This document shows positions 8,281 to 16,558 of a stretch of 64,000 nt of DNA, piece after piece (within the stretch, counting starts at the first letter, position 1; every line of letters begins with the position of its first letter). The translations under genes and the position numbers were made by a program. The stretch lies in assembly GCA_963825635.1 (NCBI GenBank), contig CAWGTU010000001.1, forward strand, positions 744,001 through 808,000, written 5' to 3'. The notes beneath the pieces were generated by a model that did not search any database, had not been told where the DNA came from, and saw nothing but the letters and a program-made list of their open reading frames with translations. The stretch comes from JAOUEA01 sp963825635. Its GTDB lineage: Bacteria > Actinomycetota > UBA4738 > HRBIN12.

Positions 8281-9293
8281 ACGCCCTGATCGCGGCCTCG
8301 TTCTGGAGCTCGCCCGTCGCTCAGATGGTGATCGCCGGGCTCGTGGGAGCCTCGGTCTTCGTCGTGGGCTGGCTGCTGCTCGGGACCGCCGCACGGGCGA
8401 AGAAGGATCGTGAGATCGCCGCACGCATGGCGACGGTGACGGGGACGGGCCACGCCTCCCAGCCCGTCGGCGTAGCCGCGGAGTCGTCGCAGGGGTGGAT
8501 CCCCGGGCGCGTGACGAGGTTCGGGAGACGGTTCGCGGAGTCACGCGGCTTCAGCGATCGCCTGGATGCGGAGCTCGAATCCGCGGGCGTCAGCGTACGC
8601 TCGGGAGAGTTCGTCGTGCTCTCGGTGGTCGCATTCGTGGTCGGTGCGGTCGTCGGGGCCGCCATCCTGCGTGGTCCACTGCTCGCGCTGATCGCCGGCG
8701 CCGTGTGCGGCGTCGGTCCGACGATGGCCCTGCGGATGGCGCTCAAGAAGCGGACCGAGAAGATGCGCGAGCAGCTGCCCGACGTGCTGACGATCATGGC
8801 CAGTTCGCTCCGGGCGGGCCACAGCTTCATGCAGGCGCTCGACACGGTCGCCCGCGAGATCCCGCAGCCCGCGGCGACGGAGTTCCAGCGGGTCGTCTCG
8901 GAGATCAGGCTCGGTCGCGCCACCGACGATGCCCTCGAGGCGCTCGCGAGGCGGGTCGGCAGTCCCGACTTCAAGTGGGCCGTGCTCGCCGTGAACATCC
9001 AGCGCGAGGTCGGCGGCAACCTGGCCGAGATCCTCGACAACGTCGCCGACACGCTCCGCGAGCGCGCGATGATGCGTCGCCAGATCCAGGTGCTCACGGC
9101 GGAGGGTCGGCTCTCGGCGTGGGTGCTCGCGGCGTTGCCGGTCGCGATCGCCGTCTACATGTTCTCGGTGAACCCGGAGTACATCAGCCTCCTGGTCACC
9201 ACGAAGATCGGCCTGTTCATGTTGGGCGGTGCCCTCACGCTCCTGGTGCTGGGCGTCCTCTGGATGAGAAAGATCGTGGATATCGATGTCTGA
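8277..9293 (+). CDS. tadB: TadB inner-membrane platform protein
   Basis: Type II secretion system F-domain protein, 338 residues, GTG start overlapping the cpaF stop. An N-terminal membrane segment (VIAGLVGASVFVVGWLLLG) and two more segments near residues 115-160 precede the cytosolic F domain (REQLPDVLTIMASSLRAG, LAEILDNVADTLRERAMM). Two C-terminal membrane segments follow. It should form the platform with TadC on which CpaF acts. It overlaps tadC by 8 nt. Confidence 0.9.
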   Translation: MNALIAASFWSSPVAQMVIAGLVGASVFVVGWLLLGTAARAKKDREIAARMATVTGTGHASQPVGVAAESSQGWIPGRVTRFGRRFAESRGFSDRLDAELESAGVSVRSGEFVVLSVVAFVVGAVVGAAILRGPLLALIAGAVCGVGPTMALRMALKKRTEKMREQLPDVLTIMASSLRAGHSFMQALDTVAREIPQPAATEFQRVVSEIRLGRATDDALEALARRVGSPDFKWAVLAVNIQREVGGNLAEILDNVADTLRERAMMRRQIQVLTAEGRLSAWVLAALPVAIAVYMFSVNPEYISLLVTTKIGLFMLGGALTLLVLGVLWMRKIVDIDV

Positions 9294-10227
9294 CATCTGG
9301 CTGGTTCTCGCTGTCGCGTCCGCCTTCTTCTCGGTCGTGCTCATCGGCATCGCACTCGAAGCTGGTGGCTCGGAGAAGAAGCGCGCCCTCCGGTTGCTCG
9401 AATCGCAGGTCGGGGCCTCGTCGGAGGCATCCGTCAACCTGCGCGACCAAGAGTTGTCCAAGAACTTCGGCCAGAGGGTGCTGGTGCCGATCATCGGTAC
9501 CGCGGGGCGGGTCGCACGCCGGGTCACCCCGCTCGACACCCGCGACCGCCTCGCCAAGAAACTCCTGCTGGCCGGGAGCCCTGCCGGCTGGGACGCCGAA
9601 CGGGTGCTCGCGTTCAAGGTGATCGGCGCCGTCGGCGGGGTCTTCGGTGGCTTCGTCCTCTCGACGATGTTGCAGCCTGCTCCGCTCGTGTCGATCGTCG
9701 CGATCTCACTGCTCGCCTTCGTCGGGTTCGTGTTGCCCGACTCGCTCGTGAACCGGAAGGTGCAGGATCGGCAGAAGGAGATCCTCAAGACCCTGTCCGA
9801 CACGCTCGACCTGCTCACGATCAGCGTCGAGGCGGGGTTGTCGCTGAACGCCGCGATCGCCCAGGTCGTGCAGAACGTGCCCGGGGTCCTCTCGGCGGAG
9901 TTCGCTCGCATGCTGCAGGAGATCCAGCTCGGCGTGCCGCGCTCCGAGGCGTTCCGCCACCTCGCCGACCGCACCGACGTCGACGAGCTCAACGGGTTCG
10001 CCCTTGCGATGATCCAGGCCGACGTGTTCGGCGTGTCGATCGCGAGCGTGCTCCGCACCCAGGCGCAGCAGTTGCGCATCAAGCGACGCCAGGCCGCAGA
10101 GGCAAAGGCCCAGCAGACGCCGGTGAAGATCGTCTTCCCCCTCGTGCTCTGCATCCTGCCGGCTCTGTTCGTGGTGATCGTCGGCCCCGGGGCGATCCAG
10201 ATCGTCACGCAGCTGTTCGCGAACTAG
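9286..10227 (+). CDS. tadC: TadC inner-membrane platform protein
   Basis: Second F-domain platform protein, 313 residues, with an N-terminal membrane segment, a central pair around residues 105-150, the F domain (LDLLTISVEAGLSLNAAIAQV) and a C-terminal membrane segment (VLCILPALFVVIVGPGAIQ). It pairs with TadB. It is the last gene of the Tad cluster; a strong hairpin follows. TadE/F-type minor pilins, TadG and the prepilin peptidase are not found here, so they must be encoded elsewhere. Confidence 0.9.
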   Translation: MSDIWLVLAVASAFFSVVLIGIALEAGGSEKKRALRLLESQVGASSEASVNLRDQELSKNFGQRVLVPIIGTAGRVARRVTPLDTRDRLAKKLLLAGSPAGWDAERVLAFKVIGAVGGVFGGFVLSTMLQPAPLVSIVAISLLAFVGFVLPDSLVNRKVQDRQKEILKTLSDTLDLLTISVEAGLSLNAAIAQVVQNVPGVLSAEFARMLQEIQLGVPRSEAFRHLADRTDVDELNGFALAMIQADVFGVSIASVLRTQAQQLRIKRRQAAEAKAQQTPVKIVFPLVLCILPALFVVIVGPGAIQIVTQLFAN

Positions 10228-10255
10228 CCTCCAGCCGTCTCTCGACCACGCGCCC

Positions 10256-10301
10256 GCGCCGGCCGCTCTCGGACCCTTCCCGGTCCGGTTGCGGCCGGCG
10301 C
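10256..10301 (+). terminator. Terminator-like hairpin after the Tad operon
   Basis: Perfect 11-bp outer stem GCGCCGGCCGC (10256-10266) with GCGGCCGGCGC (10291-10301), and an inner 6-bp stem CGGACC/GGTCCG (10270-10275 with 10282-10287). No T-run, as is common in high-GC actinobacteria. It lies 29 nt behind the tadC stop. Confidence 0.65.
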
Positions 10302-10353
10302 TCGCGCATGCGGCCTAAGCCATCGTCCCGGCGATCTCGTCGAATGAAGTCCC

Positions 10354-10382
10354 TTGGGCGGATAGCACACCGCGTCTAGACT
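10354..10382 (+). promoter_or_regulatory. Promoter of the glycan gene pair
   Basis: TTGGGC (10354-10359), 17-bp spacer, TAGACT (10377-10382): a good match to the actinobacterial housekeeping promoter. It sits about 120 nt before the sugar transferase start. Confidence 0.6.
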
Positions 10383-10503
10383 GGTTATCGTCCCCCATAC
10401 AGGGGATGAGGACAGTCACCCTCAACTCCAGGGACAATCGGATCGTGGGGACGTCTGCTGGGCCGAACGTCTCGCTGACATCTCCCCCCGGCACGAGCGA
10501 ACG

Positions 10504-12210
10504 ATGAGGCGAGCGGTGGAGCGACGGATCGAAGACGATACGAGCGAAGGAACAGCAGCGGTCCTGCGCCCCGTGCAACAGCTCGACCCGGCCCCGCTGC
10601 ACTCCGACGTGGAACGGATCGACGACGATCTCCGTGTGACCACCCAGGAGGGCGATGTCGCGGTCATCCGCGACCTGCAGCCGGAGCGTGGCTCGGTCGG
10701 CGCGGCCGGTGTGGACACCGTGGATGAGGCCGTCGTCGACGTGATCATCGCTGACGACCTCGTCGTCGAGGAGGTCGCCGCCGACGAGGCCGTGGCCGGG
10801 GCCGACCTCCGCTCCCTCCATGCGCCCGACGGAGCGACGAAGGCTCGCTACCGCATGCTGGTCGCCGGCCACATCGCGAGCGACATCTTCTGTCTCAACG
10901 TGGTGCTGCTCGCCACGGGCATGCTGGAAGAGATCGCAGTCTACCGGTCGCTCGGCACCGCGGGGTGGATGCTTACGATCGTGGGCAGCGTCGCCTGGAT
11001 CGCGATCTTCCATGCCTTCGGCTTGTATGCCTCCAAGCACATGTCCTCGGCTGAGGAGATCCGTCGGGTCGTGGGCGCGGCTTCGGTCGGGGCCGCGTTG
11101 CTGATGATCTTCGGAGCCGGGGGATTGACGAACGGCGGCGAACTCGGCTTCGCCTTCGTGATGCTCGTGGTGCTCGAGGTCGTCACCAGGCTCTCATGGC
11201 GGCGGTACGCTCGCGGCCTGCGCAGGAAGGGCCTGCTCGCGTATCGCACGGTGATCGTGGGTTCGGCCCATGACGCGGCATTCGTGGCGAAGTCCGTGGA
11301 CGGCGACGACAGGAGCGGCTTCTACCCGATCGGTCGCATCGCGACCGAGACGGGGCCTGATGATCCCGCGGCGCCTCCGTTCCTCGGCTCGATCGCCGAC
11401 GCGGCCCGGCTCATCGATGAGAACTCCGTCGAGGCGTTGATCGTCGCCTCGCCGACGCTGACCACCGCCGAACTCGGCCGGCTCCAGCAGCTGGCTCGCC
11501 GCCGGGGGCTCGCGCTCCGGCTGGTCGCCAGGGTGCCACACATGCTCACGAACCGCCTGACCCTGCAGCGCGTCGGCCCTCTGATGACCGTCGCGGTGCG
11601 TCCCGCCGAGCTGACCGGGACGCAGGCTGCACTCAAGCGAGCGTTCGACATCTCCCTCGCCAGCGTCGTTTTCGTGATATCGCTGCCGATCCAGCTCGTG
11701 GTGGGTGTGCTGGTGGGGGTGACCTCGCCGGGTCCGGTGCTCTTCCGGCAGCAGCGCGTCACCCGCGGCAACAAGCTCTTCACGGTCTACAAGTTCCGCA
11801 CGATGGATCGTGATGCCGATCGCATCATGGACGAGCGGGCGGTCGATCGCACCCAGCCGTTCTTCAAGGGCGGAGAGGCACCCATCACACCGGTCGGGAG
11901 GGTCTTGCGCACGCTGAGCCTCGACGAGCTGCCGCAGTTGTGGAACGTGGTCAGGGGCGACATGAGCCTCGTCGGTCCCAGGCCGCTCACCGCAGAGCAG
12001 GTCTGGGCCAACCCTGAGATGCTCGGCCCTCGCCATGACGTGCGCACCGGGCTGACGGGGTGGTGGCAGGTCAACGGTCGCAGCGATGTGAGCGCTGAGG
12101 AGGCCATCAAGCAGGACCTGTTCTACATCGAGAACTGGTCGCTGTTGCTCGACCTCTACATCATGCTCCGCACGGTGGGCGTCGTGCTCACCCGCAAGGG
12201 TGCCCGGTAG
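10504..12210 (+). CDS. Polyprenyl-phosphate sugar-phosphate transferase (initiating glycosyltransferase)
   Basis: Integral membrane enzyme of the WbaP/CpsE-type family, 568 residues, that places the first sugar phosphate on a lipid carrier for polysaccharide synthesis. A long acidic N-terminal extension (residues 1-115, many Asp/Glu/Val) precedes four membrane segments, a nucleotide-binding-like domain (YRTVIVGSAHDAAFVAKSV) and the catalytic domain from about residue 374 (LKRAFDISLASVVFVISLP, PVLFRQQRV, VYKFRTM, LSLDELPQLWNV, LVGPRPL). The acidic N-terminal extension is unusual. The ATG at 10504 lacks a strong ribosome site, so the true start could lie inside this extension. The GT26 gene follows without a gap. 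Confidence 0.88.
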   Translation: MRRAVERRIEDDTSEGTAAVLRPVQQLDPAPLHSDVERIDDDLRVTTQEGDVAVIRDLQPERGSVGAAGVDTVDEAVVDVIIADDLVVEEVAADEAVAGADLRSLHAPDGATKARYRMLVAGHIASDIFCLNVVLLATGMLEEIAVYRSLGTAGWMLTIVGSVAWIAIFHAFGLYASKHMSSAEEIRRVVGAASVGAALLMIFGAGGLTNGGELGFAFVMLVVLEVVTRLSWRRYARGLRRKGLLAYRTVIVGSAHDAAFVAKSVDGDDRSGFYPIGRIATETGPDDPAAPPFLGSIADAARLIDENSVEALIVASPTLTTAELGRLQQLARRRGLALRLVARVPHMLTNRLTLQRVGPLMTVAVRPAELTGTQAALKRAFDISLASVVFVISLPIQLVVGVLVGVTSPGPVLFRQQRVTRGNKLFTVYKFRTMDRDADRIMDERAVDRTQPFFKGGEAPITPVGRVLRTLSLDELPQLWNVVRGDMSLVGPRPLTAEQVWANPEMLGPRHDVRTGLTGWWQVNGRSDVSAEEAIKQDLFYIENWSLLLDLYIMLRTVGVVLTRKGAR

Positions 12211-13014
12211 GTGTCGGAGGTGACGAGCTCGACCGGGCTGCGTCCGGTCGCGGGGATGCCGTTCCGCCACGTGTTGGGCATGCGCGTCGACGCTCTGCGG
12301 AGCTACGACGACGCCGTCGACATCATCACCGGATGGGCGGACGAGGAGCTGGCTCGCACGGTCGGAATCGCCACCGTCAACAACGTGATGGAGGCCCACG
12401 ACGACCCGAGCTTCCTCGACGTGATGAACGGCTGCGACCTGGTCACACCCGACGGCATGCCCCTCGTCTGGGGACTGTCGATGCTCGGCGTTGGATCGGC
12501 CACCAGGGTCTGCGGGCCCGAACTCACCCCACGACTCCTCGGGCGAGCCGCCCAGCTCGGTATCCCGGTGGGCTTCTACGGGGGTGACACGACGACGATC
12601 GAGAGGCTCTGCCGCGTCGCGGCGACTCGGTGGCCCTCGCTCACGATCGCGTACGCCTACGATCCACCGTTCCGCCCGCTCACAGCGGCCGAGGATGACG
12701 CGGTCGTCGAGGAGATCCTCGGAGCCGGGGTGCGCCTGCTCTTCGTCGGGCTCGGCTGCCCGAAACAGGAACGATGGATGGCGGAGCACCGCGATCGGTT
12801 GCCCATCGTCACGCTGGGCGTGGGCGCGGCGTTCGACTTCCTCGCGGGGACGAAGCGGCAGGCCCCCCGTTTCCTCCAGCGTGCGGGGCTCGAGTGGGCA
12901 TTCCGACTCGTCTCGGAGCCTCGTCGACTTTGGAGGCGGTACCTGCGCCAGAACCCCAGATTCATGGCGCTGTTCGCTCGGCAGGTCATCCGCGAGCGGT
13001 CGGCTCACGTCTGA
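12211..13014 (+). CDS. WecG/TagA/CpsF-family glycosyltransferase (GT26)
   Basis: Glycosyltransferase of family GT26, 267 residues, that transfers a sugar to a lipid-linked acceptor during wall polymer or exopolysaccharide synthesis. Family motifs are present: TVNNVMEAHDDP, CDLVTPDGMPLVWG, FVGLGCPKQERWM and GVGAAFDFLAG near the end. The GTG at 12211 directly follows the stop of the sugar transferase, so the two form a coupled pair: first and second step of one glycan. The acceptor and sugar cannot be told from sequence. Confidence 0.87.
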   Translation: MSEVTSSTGLRPVAGMPFRHVLGMRVDALRSYDDAVDIITGWADEELARTVGIATVNNVMEAHDDPSFLDVMNGCDLVTPDGMPLVWGLSMLGVGSATRVCGPELTPRLLGRAAQLGIPVGFYGGDTTTIERLCRVAATRWPSLTIAYAYDPPFRPLTAAEDDAVVEEILGAGVRLLFVGLGCPKQERWMAEHRDRLPIVTLGVGAAFDFLAGTKRQAPRFLQRAGLEWAFRLVSEPRRLWRRYLRQNPRFMALFARQVIRERSAHV

Positions 13015-13141
13015 AGACGTAGTCTCGTTGCGTGACGACGGAGTGCATTGTCCCAAGAGGTAACGGTATCCCCCAGGCGGGCTGAGGTATCATCGCCGGA
13101 GGGACGTCGGAGGATGCAGACGATGCATATGTTTCGGCGAA

Positions 13142-13188
13142 ATAGGTCGTTCGGCGGGTTGCCTACCGTAGCTCGAACGACCTATGAT
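13142..13188 (+). promoter_or_regulatory. Promoter inside a perfect 12-bp inverted repeat (operator) before the small wall protein
   Basis: ATAGGTCGTTCG (13142-13153) and CGAACGACCTAT (13174-13185) are perfect inverted copies with a 20-nt spacer. A promoter fits within: TTGCCT (13159-13164), 18-bp spacer, TATGAT (13183-13188). One arm lies upstream of the -35 and the other overlaps the -10, the classic geometry of a repressor operator. If the start point is near 13195, the repeat is not transcribed, which argues against an RNA hairpin. Confidence 0.55.
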
Positions 13189-13248
13189 GCCCCCCAGATG
13201 CGGCGACACGGACGTGCGGGTTCCGTGTCCATCAGGAAGGGAACGCTT

Positions 13249-13488
13249 ATGAAGAAGGCTGCTGCGGTCATGGTCGGCGCGATCGCGTTCATGACCATGC
13301 TTGCCGGCACCGCCTTCGCCGGGGAGACGGAGACCCCTGAGCCCACGACCGTTGTCGAGGGCGCAGGCGGTGGTACCGCGTTCACCGGCGGCGACGCGTC
13401 GACGGCCGCGATCGTAGCGGTCGCGCTGGTCGCGGTGGGTCTCGTCGCGCTGTTCGTGGCGCGTCGTCGCACCGCCACCACGTCGTAA
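13249..13488 (+). CDS. Small secreted protein with sortase-like C-terminal signal
   Basis: A 79-residue protein: signal peptide (about 1-24, ending GTAFA|GETE), a mature stretch of about 20 residues rich in Glu, Pro, Thr and Gly, the pentapeptide-like motif TAFTG (around residues 43-47), a hydrophobic segment (IVAVALVAVGLVALFVA) and a positively charged tail (RRRTATTS). This layout is that of LPxTG/LAxTG sortase substrates, with Thr in place of the first Leu; a plain membrane anchor is the alternative. The ribosome site aggaaggg precedes the ATG. A perfect inverted repeat sits on its promoter and a strong terminator follows. I do not recognise the mature part. Confidence 0.75.
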   Translation: MKKAAAVMVGAIAFMTMLAGTAFAGETETPEPTTVVEGAGGGTAFTGGDASTAAIVAVALVAVGLVALFVARRRTATTS

Positions 13489-13506
13489 CGACGGCGGAGG
13501 CTGTTG

Positions 13507-13538
13507 CGAAGGCCCCGGGGTCCTCCCCGGGGCCTTCG
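13507..13538. terminator. Bidirectional terminator
   Basis: Perfect 14-bp stem (13507-13520 with 13525-13538) and a 4-nt loop, between the convergent small wall protein gene and the DUF4012 gene. Very stable; suited to stop transcription from both sides. Confidence 0.85.
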
Positions 13539-13572
13539 TCGTTCCCTGGATCCCCGTCGGTGGTGGTGATCC

Positions 13573-15582
13573 TCACGGCAGCGCACGGGTCACGTTGCGC
13601 CACCATCGCAGCGGGAGTGGCGCACGGAAGCGGACGACCAGTTCCGTCCGCCCCTGCGGGACTCCTCTCCACACGGCCGTTCCGTCCCCGATCGTCATCC
13701 GTTGGCTCGACCACACGATGCCGGTGCCCTGTGGGGGTGTGATCTCGACGGTCATCTCCGTCGGCTTCACGGTCGTCTGGGGCAGCAGGACCAAACGGTA
13801 GGTGCCGCCGGACGAGTTCCCCTGCCAGACGTCGCGGCGATGAGTGACGATCTCGAGGGTCGTGCTCGAGCCACCGGGTGTCGTGAAGAAGTCCTGATAC
13901 CAGACGAGGCCGAGTTCCTCACCCCTGGCGAGCGCGATGTCCGTTCCGTCGCGTGACGCCGTCACCAGCCCGCACGGCCGAGGGCACGACATCGAGACGA
14001 GCGAGACGTTGTCGCCCGACTCGTATCCCCGCACGTTCGGATCGATCACGTAGCCGGAGACTCCGCTCGTCGGTGCGTCGTTCCTGATCGTGGTCGTGGT
14101 AGTCGCGAACGCCTCGCCGTCTCCGCCCAGACGAACGGCGTAGGTGATCGTCCTTGCGGCGTAGAAGTCCACCTTGCTCCCGGAGCGACTGTTCACGTGC
14201 ACGGCGAGGACGTCGGTGCCCTCACCAGCGCGCAGCCCGGAGTCCAGGCCAGCCGTGCGCAGGGCGTCCTGGGTCGTCCCATCGGTCGTGTACAGCCTGA
14301 GGTGACCCGTGGCCACCGATCGGACGATCGCCTTCAGCTTCTCGGTCGGACTCCGGGGCTGCGCGAGGAATCGGTCGAACGCCTCCCCGACGACCGCGCC
14401 GAGCACGGCCTTGCGCAACCGGCCGCGGAACGGGAACAGGGTGTAGGCCTCGTTCGTCATGAAGTCGACCACGGTTCCCGCGCGGACCGAGACGCCGAGC
14501 GACGGGACGACCGCAGGACCAGTGACACGGAGCAACTCCTGCACGGCGTAGGGGTCCGCTACCAGCACACCGTCGAGTCGAGACCCGGTCGCATGCTCGA
14601 ACGCGGACAGCACGGCCCGTGAAGCCGACGGGAGGTCGGGGGTCATGTTGAGGTCACTCCATGCTCCGGCCCCTCCGTACTGGTCGTAGTTCTCCCGATA
14701 GCCCGGGCTCGGCTCCGGAAGCTCGTCGGGTGAGATCTCGGGGAAGTCCGCGAACTGCGAGAAGGGCTCGAAAGTCAATCGTCCGTCTCGTGCCGTCATG
14801 ACGGTGTAGGCGCCCCAGATGCCGCCGGTGCCCCGCTGCTCGGCGGGGCTCTCTGCGATCAGGAGGTAGCGTTTCGCGCCGTCCGCGCCCAGGATCGTTG
14901 GGAGTCGCGCCGTCAGCACCGAGGCGGCCTCGAGGGTCCGGGCGAGATCCGCGACCTGTTCCTCGGCCTCGAAGCGAGCCTGGGCGACCGTCGCGGGGAT
15001 CAGGCTCGAAGGGGTTGCGCGCACGGACCCGAGCGCGCTCCGTCCGGCCGCCGCCGCGGTCGCGACGTCGTCGGACAGGTCGGCCAGCGTGTCGATCGGG
15101 ATCCGTCCGTCGACTGGGGCGAGCGACCCGAGTCCGTCCGGGAGCTGCTCCAGCGCGGTCGTGAGATCGACGGCGGCGCCAGCGAGCACGACGCCCGCAT
15201 CAGAGATGCCGGCGGCGACATCCATCGATCGCCCGATGACCGGTACCCTCGCGACCACGCCGCCGATGCCGCCGGTCGCGCGGGCCTGAGCGGCCTCGAA
15301 GCCCGCCTCGGCGGCGTTGAAGCGTTCCAATGCGGTGGCGAGGTCGCCGTCGGCCAACGCCCGACGGCCCTTCGCGATCTCGATTTTCGCGTCCTCGGCA
15401 TCTCGTTGCACACCGAGACCGACGATCGCGGTCGCGATCAGGGTCGCCGCGAGCAGGATGGCGAGCAGGGCGATGACCCAGCGGATCGTCGACCGGCGAG
15501 GGTCACGGTCAAGCGACGCGATCGTCCCCGCGCGATCGATCTCGCCGGGTGGCTCCGCGGGGGTCTGCGTCGACGTCGTCAT
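13573..15582 (-). CDS. DUF4012 membrane-anchored extracytoplasmic protein
   Basis: 669-residue protein of the DUF4012 family, common in actinobacteria near exopolysaccharide genes; function unknown. A cytosolic N-terminus of about 33 residues is followed by one membrane segment (WVIALLAILLAATLIATAIVG) and a large outside domain with the family sequence KRYLLIAESPAEQRGTGG and the conserved block DFPEISPDELPEPSPGY. Near the C-terminus there is a Cys pair (SMSCPRPCGL) that may form a disulfide. It converges with the small wall protein and is divergent from pheA. Its place next to two glycan transferases supports a role in envelope polysaccharide, by association only. Confidence 0.8.
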   Translation of the reverse strand: MTTSTQTPAEPPGEIDRAGTIASLDRDPRRSTIRWVIALLAILLAATLIATAIVGLGVQRDAEDAKIEIAKGRRALADGDLATALERFNAAEAGFEAAQARATGGIGGVVARVPVIGRSMDVAAGISDAGVVLAGAAVDLTTALEQLPDGLGSLAPVDGRIPIDTLADLSDDVATAAAAGRSALGSVRATPSSLIPATVAQARFEAEEQVADLARTLEAASVLTARLPTILGADGAKRYLLIAESPAEQRGTGGIWGAYTVMTARDGRLTFEPFSQFADFPEISPDELPEPSPGYRENYDQYGGAGAWSDLNMTPDLPSASRAVLSAFEHATGSRLDGVLVADPYAVQELLRVTGPAVVPSLGVSVRAGTVVDFMTNEAYTLFPFRGRLRKAVLGAVVGEAFDRFLAQPRSPTEKLKAIVRSVATGHLRLYTTDGTTQDALRTAGLDSGLRAGEGTDVLAVHVNSRSGSKVDFYAARTITYAVRLGGDGEAFATTTTTIRNDAPTSGVSGYVIDPNVRGYESGDNVSLVSMSCPRPCGLVTASRDGTDIALARGEELGLVWYQDFFTTPGGSSTTLEIVTHRRDVWQGNSSGGTYRLVLLPQTTVKPTEMTVEITPPQGTGIVWSSQRMTIGDGTAVWRGVPQGRTELVVRFRAPLPLRWWRNVTRALP

Positions 15583-15681
15583 GGCGGATCCGAGAGGCTG
15601 AGCCGGTGCGTGCGGGGGACGCCCGGCACGGTCGCCAGGCCAGGATCGAGCCTATCATCGAGCGCTGCGCAGATCGCTTGC

Positions 15682-15687
15682 TACGCT
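15682..15687 (+). promoter_or_regulatory. -10 element of pheA (leaderless type)
   Basis: TACGCT ends 8 nt before the ATG at 15696, so the transcript would begin at or next to the start codon. No ribosome site is visible. Confidence 0.45.
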
Positions 15688-15695
15688 TCCCGGCC

Positions 15696-16517
15696 ATGCA
15701 GGTTGCCTATCAGGGGGAACCCGGTGCCTACAGCGAGCGAGCGGTTCGCTCGTTGTTCCCCGACGCCGAGCCGATGCCGTGCGAGACCGTCCGGCTCGTC
15801 TTCTCGCGGGTGACCAGCGGTGGGGCCGACCACGGCGTCGTGCCGCTCGAGAACTCGCAGGCGGGCTCGGTCAACGAGACCTACGATCAGCTCCAGCACA
15901 CGAGCCTGCTGCACATCGTGGGGGAGGTGCTCGTGCGTATCGATCACGCGCTGTTGGGCGTGCCCGGGGCACGGCTGGAAGAGGTGCGTCGAGCGCATTC
16001 CCACTGGCAGGCGCTCGCCCAGTGCGAGGAGTTCCTGTCGTCGATGCGCATCGAGCCGGTTCCCGTGCACGACACGGCAGGGGCCGCGCGTCTGATCGCG
16101 CAGCGAGGCGACCGTGAGGATGCCGCGATCGCGAGCGTCGAGGCGGGCGCCGCGCTCGGGCTGACGGTGCTCTCGGAGCGGATCCAGACCGAGAAGGAGA
16201 ACTTCACGAAGTTCGCCGCGATCTCGACCGGCGCACCCGATCTCGGACCCGCGGACAAGACGTCACTGGTGATGGCCGTCCGTGACCGACCTGGCTCGTT
16301 GCTCGCGTCCCTGCAACCGTTCGCGGAACGCGACATCAACCTGCACAAGCTCGAGTCCAGGCCGAGGCGTGGCAAGCCGTTCGAGTACGTGTTCTACGTG
16401 GACCTCATGGCCGCCGCCGACGCACCGGCGGTGGAGGACGCACTCGCCGCGGTCGCCGAGCACACCTCGCTCCTGCGGGTGCTGGGCAGCTACCGGTCGG
16501 CGGGCGAGCCGGTCTGA
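15696..16517 (+). CDS. pheA: Prephenate dehydratase
   Basis: Converts prephenate to phenylpyruvate in phenylalanine synthesis; cytosolic, 273 residues, usual length for the monofunctional enzyme. The catalytic domain starts with VAYQGEPGAYSERAV, includes GVVPLENSQAGSVNETYD, and has the dehydratase motif ENFTKFAAIS in place of the usual Thr-Arg-Phe (here Thr-Lys-Phe). An ACT domain for phenylalanine feedback follows (about 190-270: TSLVMAVRDRPGSLLASL, then LHKLESRPRRGKPFEYVFY). The ATG at 15696 matches the family start and stands 8 nt behind a -10 element. The downstream gene has its own -10. Confidence 0.94.
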   Translation: MQVAYQGEPGAYSERAVRSLFPDAEPMPCETVRLVFSRVTSGGADHGVVPLENSQAGSVNETYDQLQHTSLLHIVGEVLVRIDHALLGVPGARLEEVRRAHSHWQALAQCEEFLSSMRIEPVPVHDTAGAARLIAQRGDREDAAIASVEAGAALGLTVLSERIQTEKENFTKFAAISTGAPDLGPADKTSLVMAVRDRPGSLLASLQPFAERDINLHKLESRPRRGKPFEYVFYVDLMAAADAPAVEDALAAVAEHTSLLRVLGSYRSAGEPV

Positions 16518-16545
16518 ACCGATCCGGCGGGTTCCTCGCTGCCGA

Positions 16546-16551
16546 TACGAT
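16546..16551 (+). promoter_or_regulatory. -10 element that decides the start of the beta-propeller gene
   Basis: TACGAT overlaps a first ATG at 16550 and lies 7 nt before the in-frame ATG at 16559. A leaderless transcript would start at the second ATG, which I therefore use. Confidence 0.45.
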
Positions 16552-16558
16552 GGGCCGC

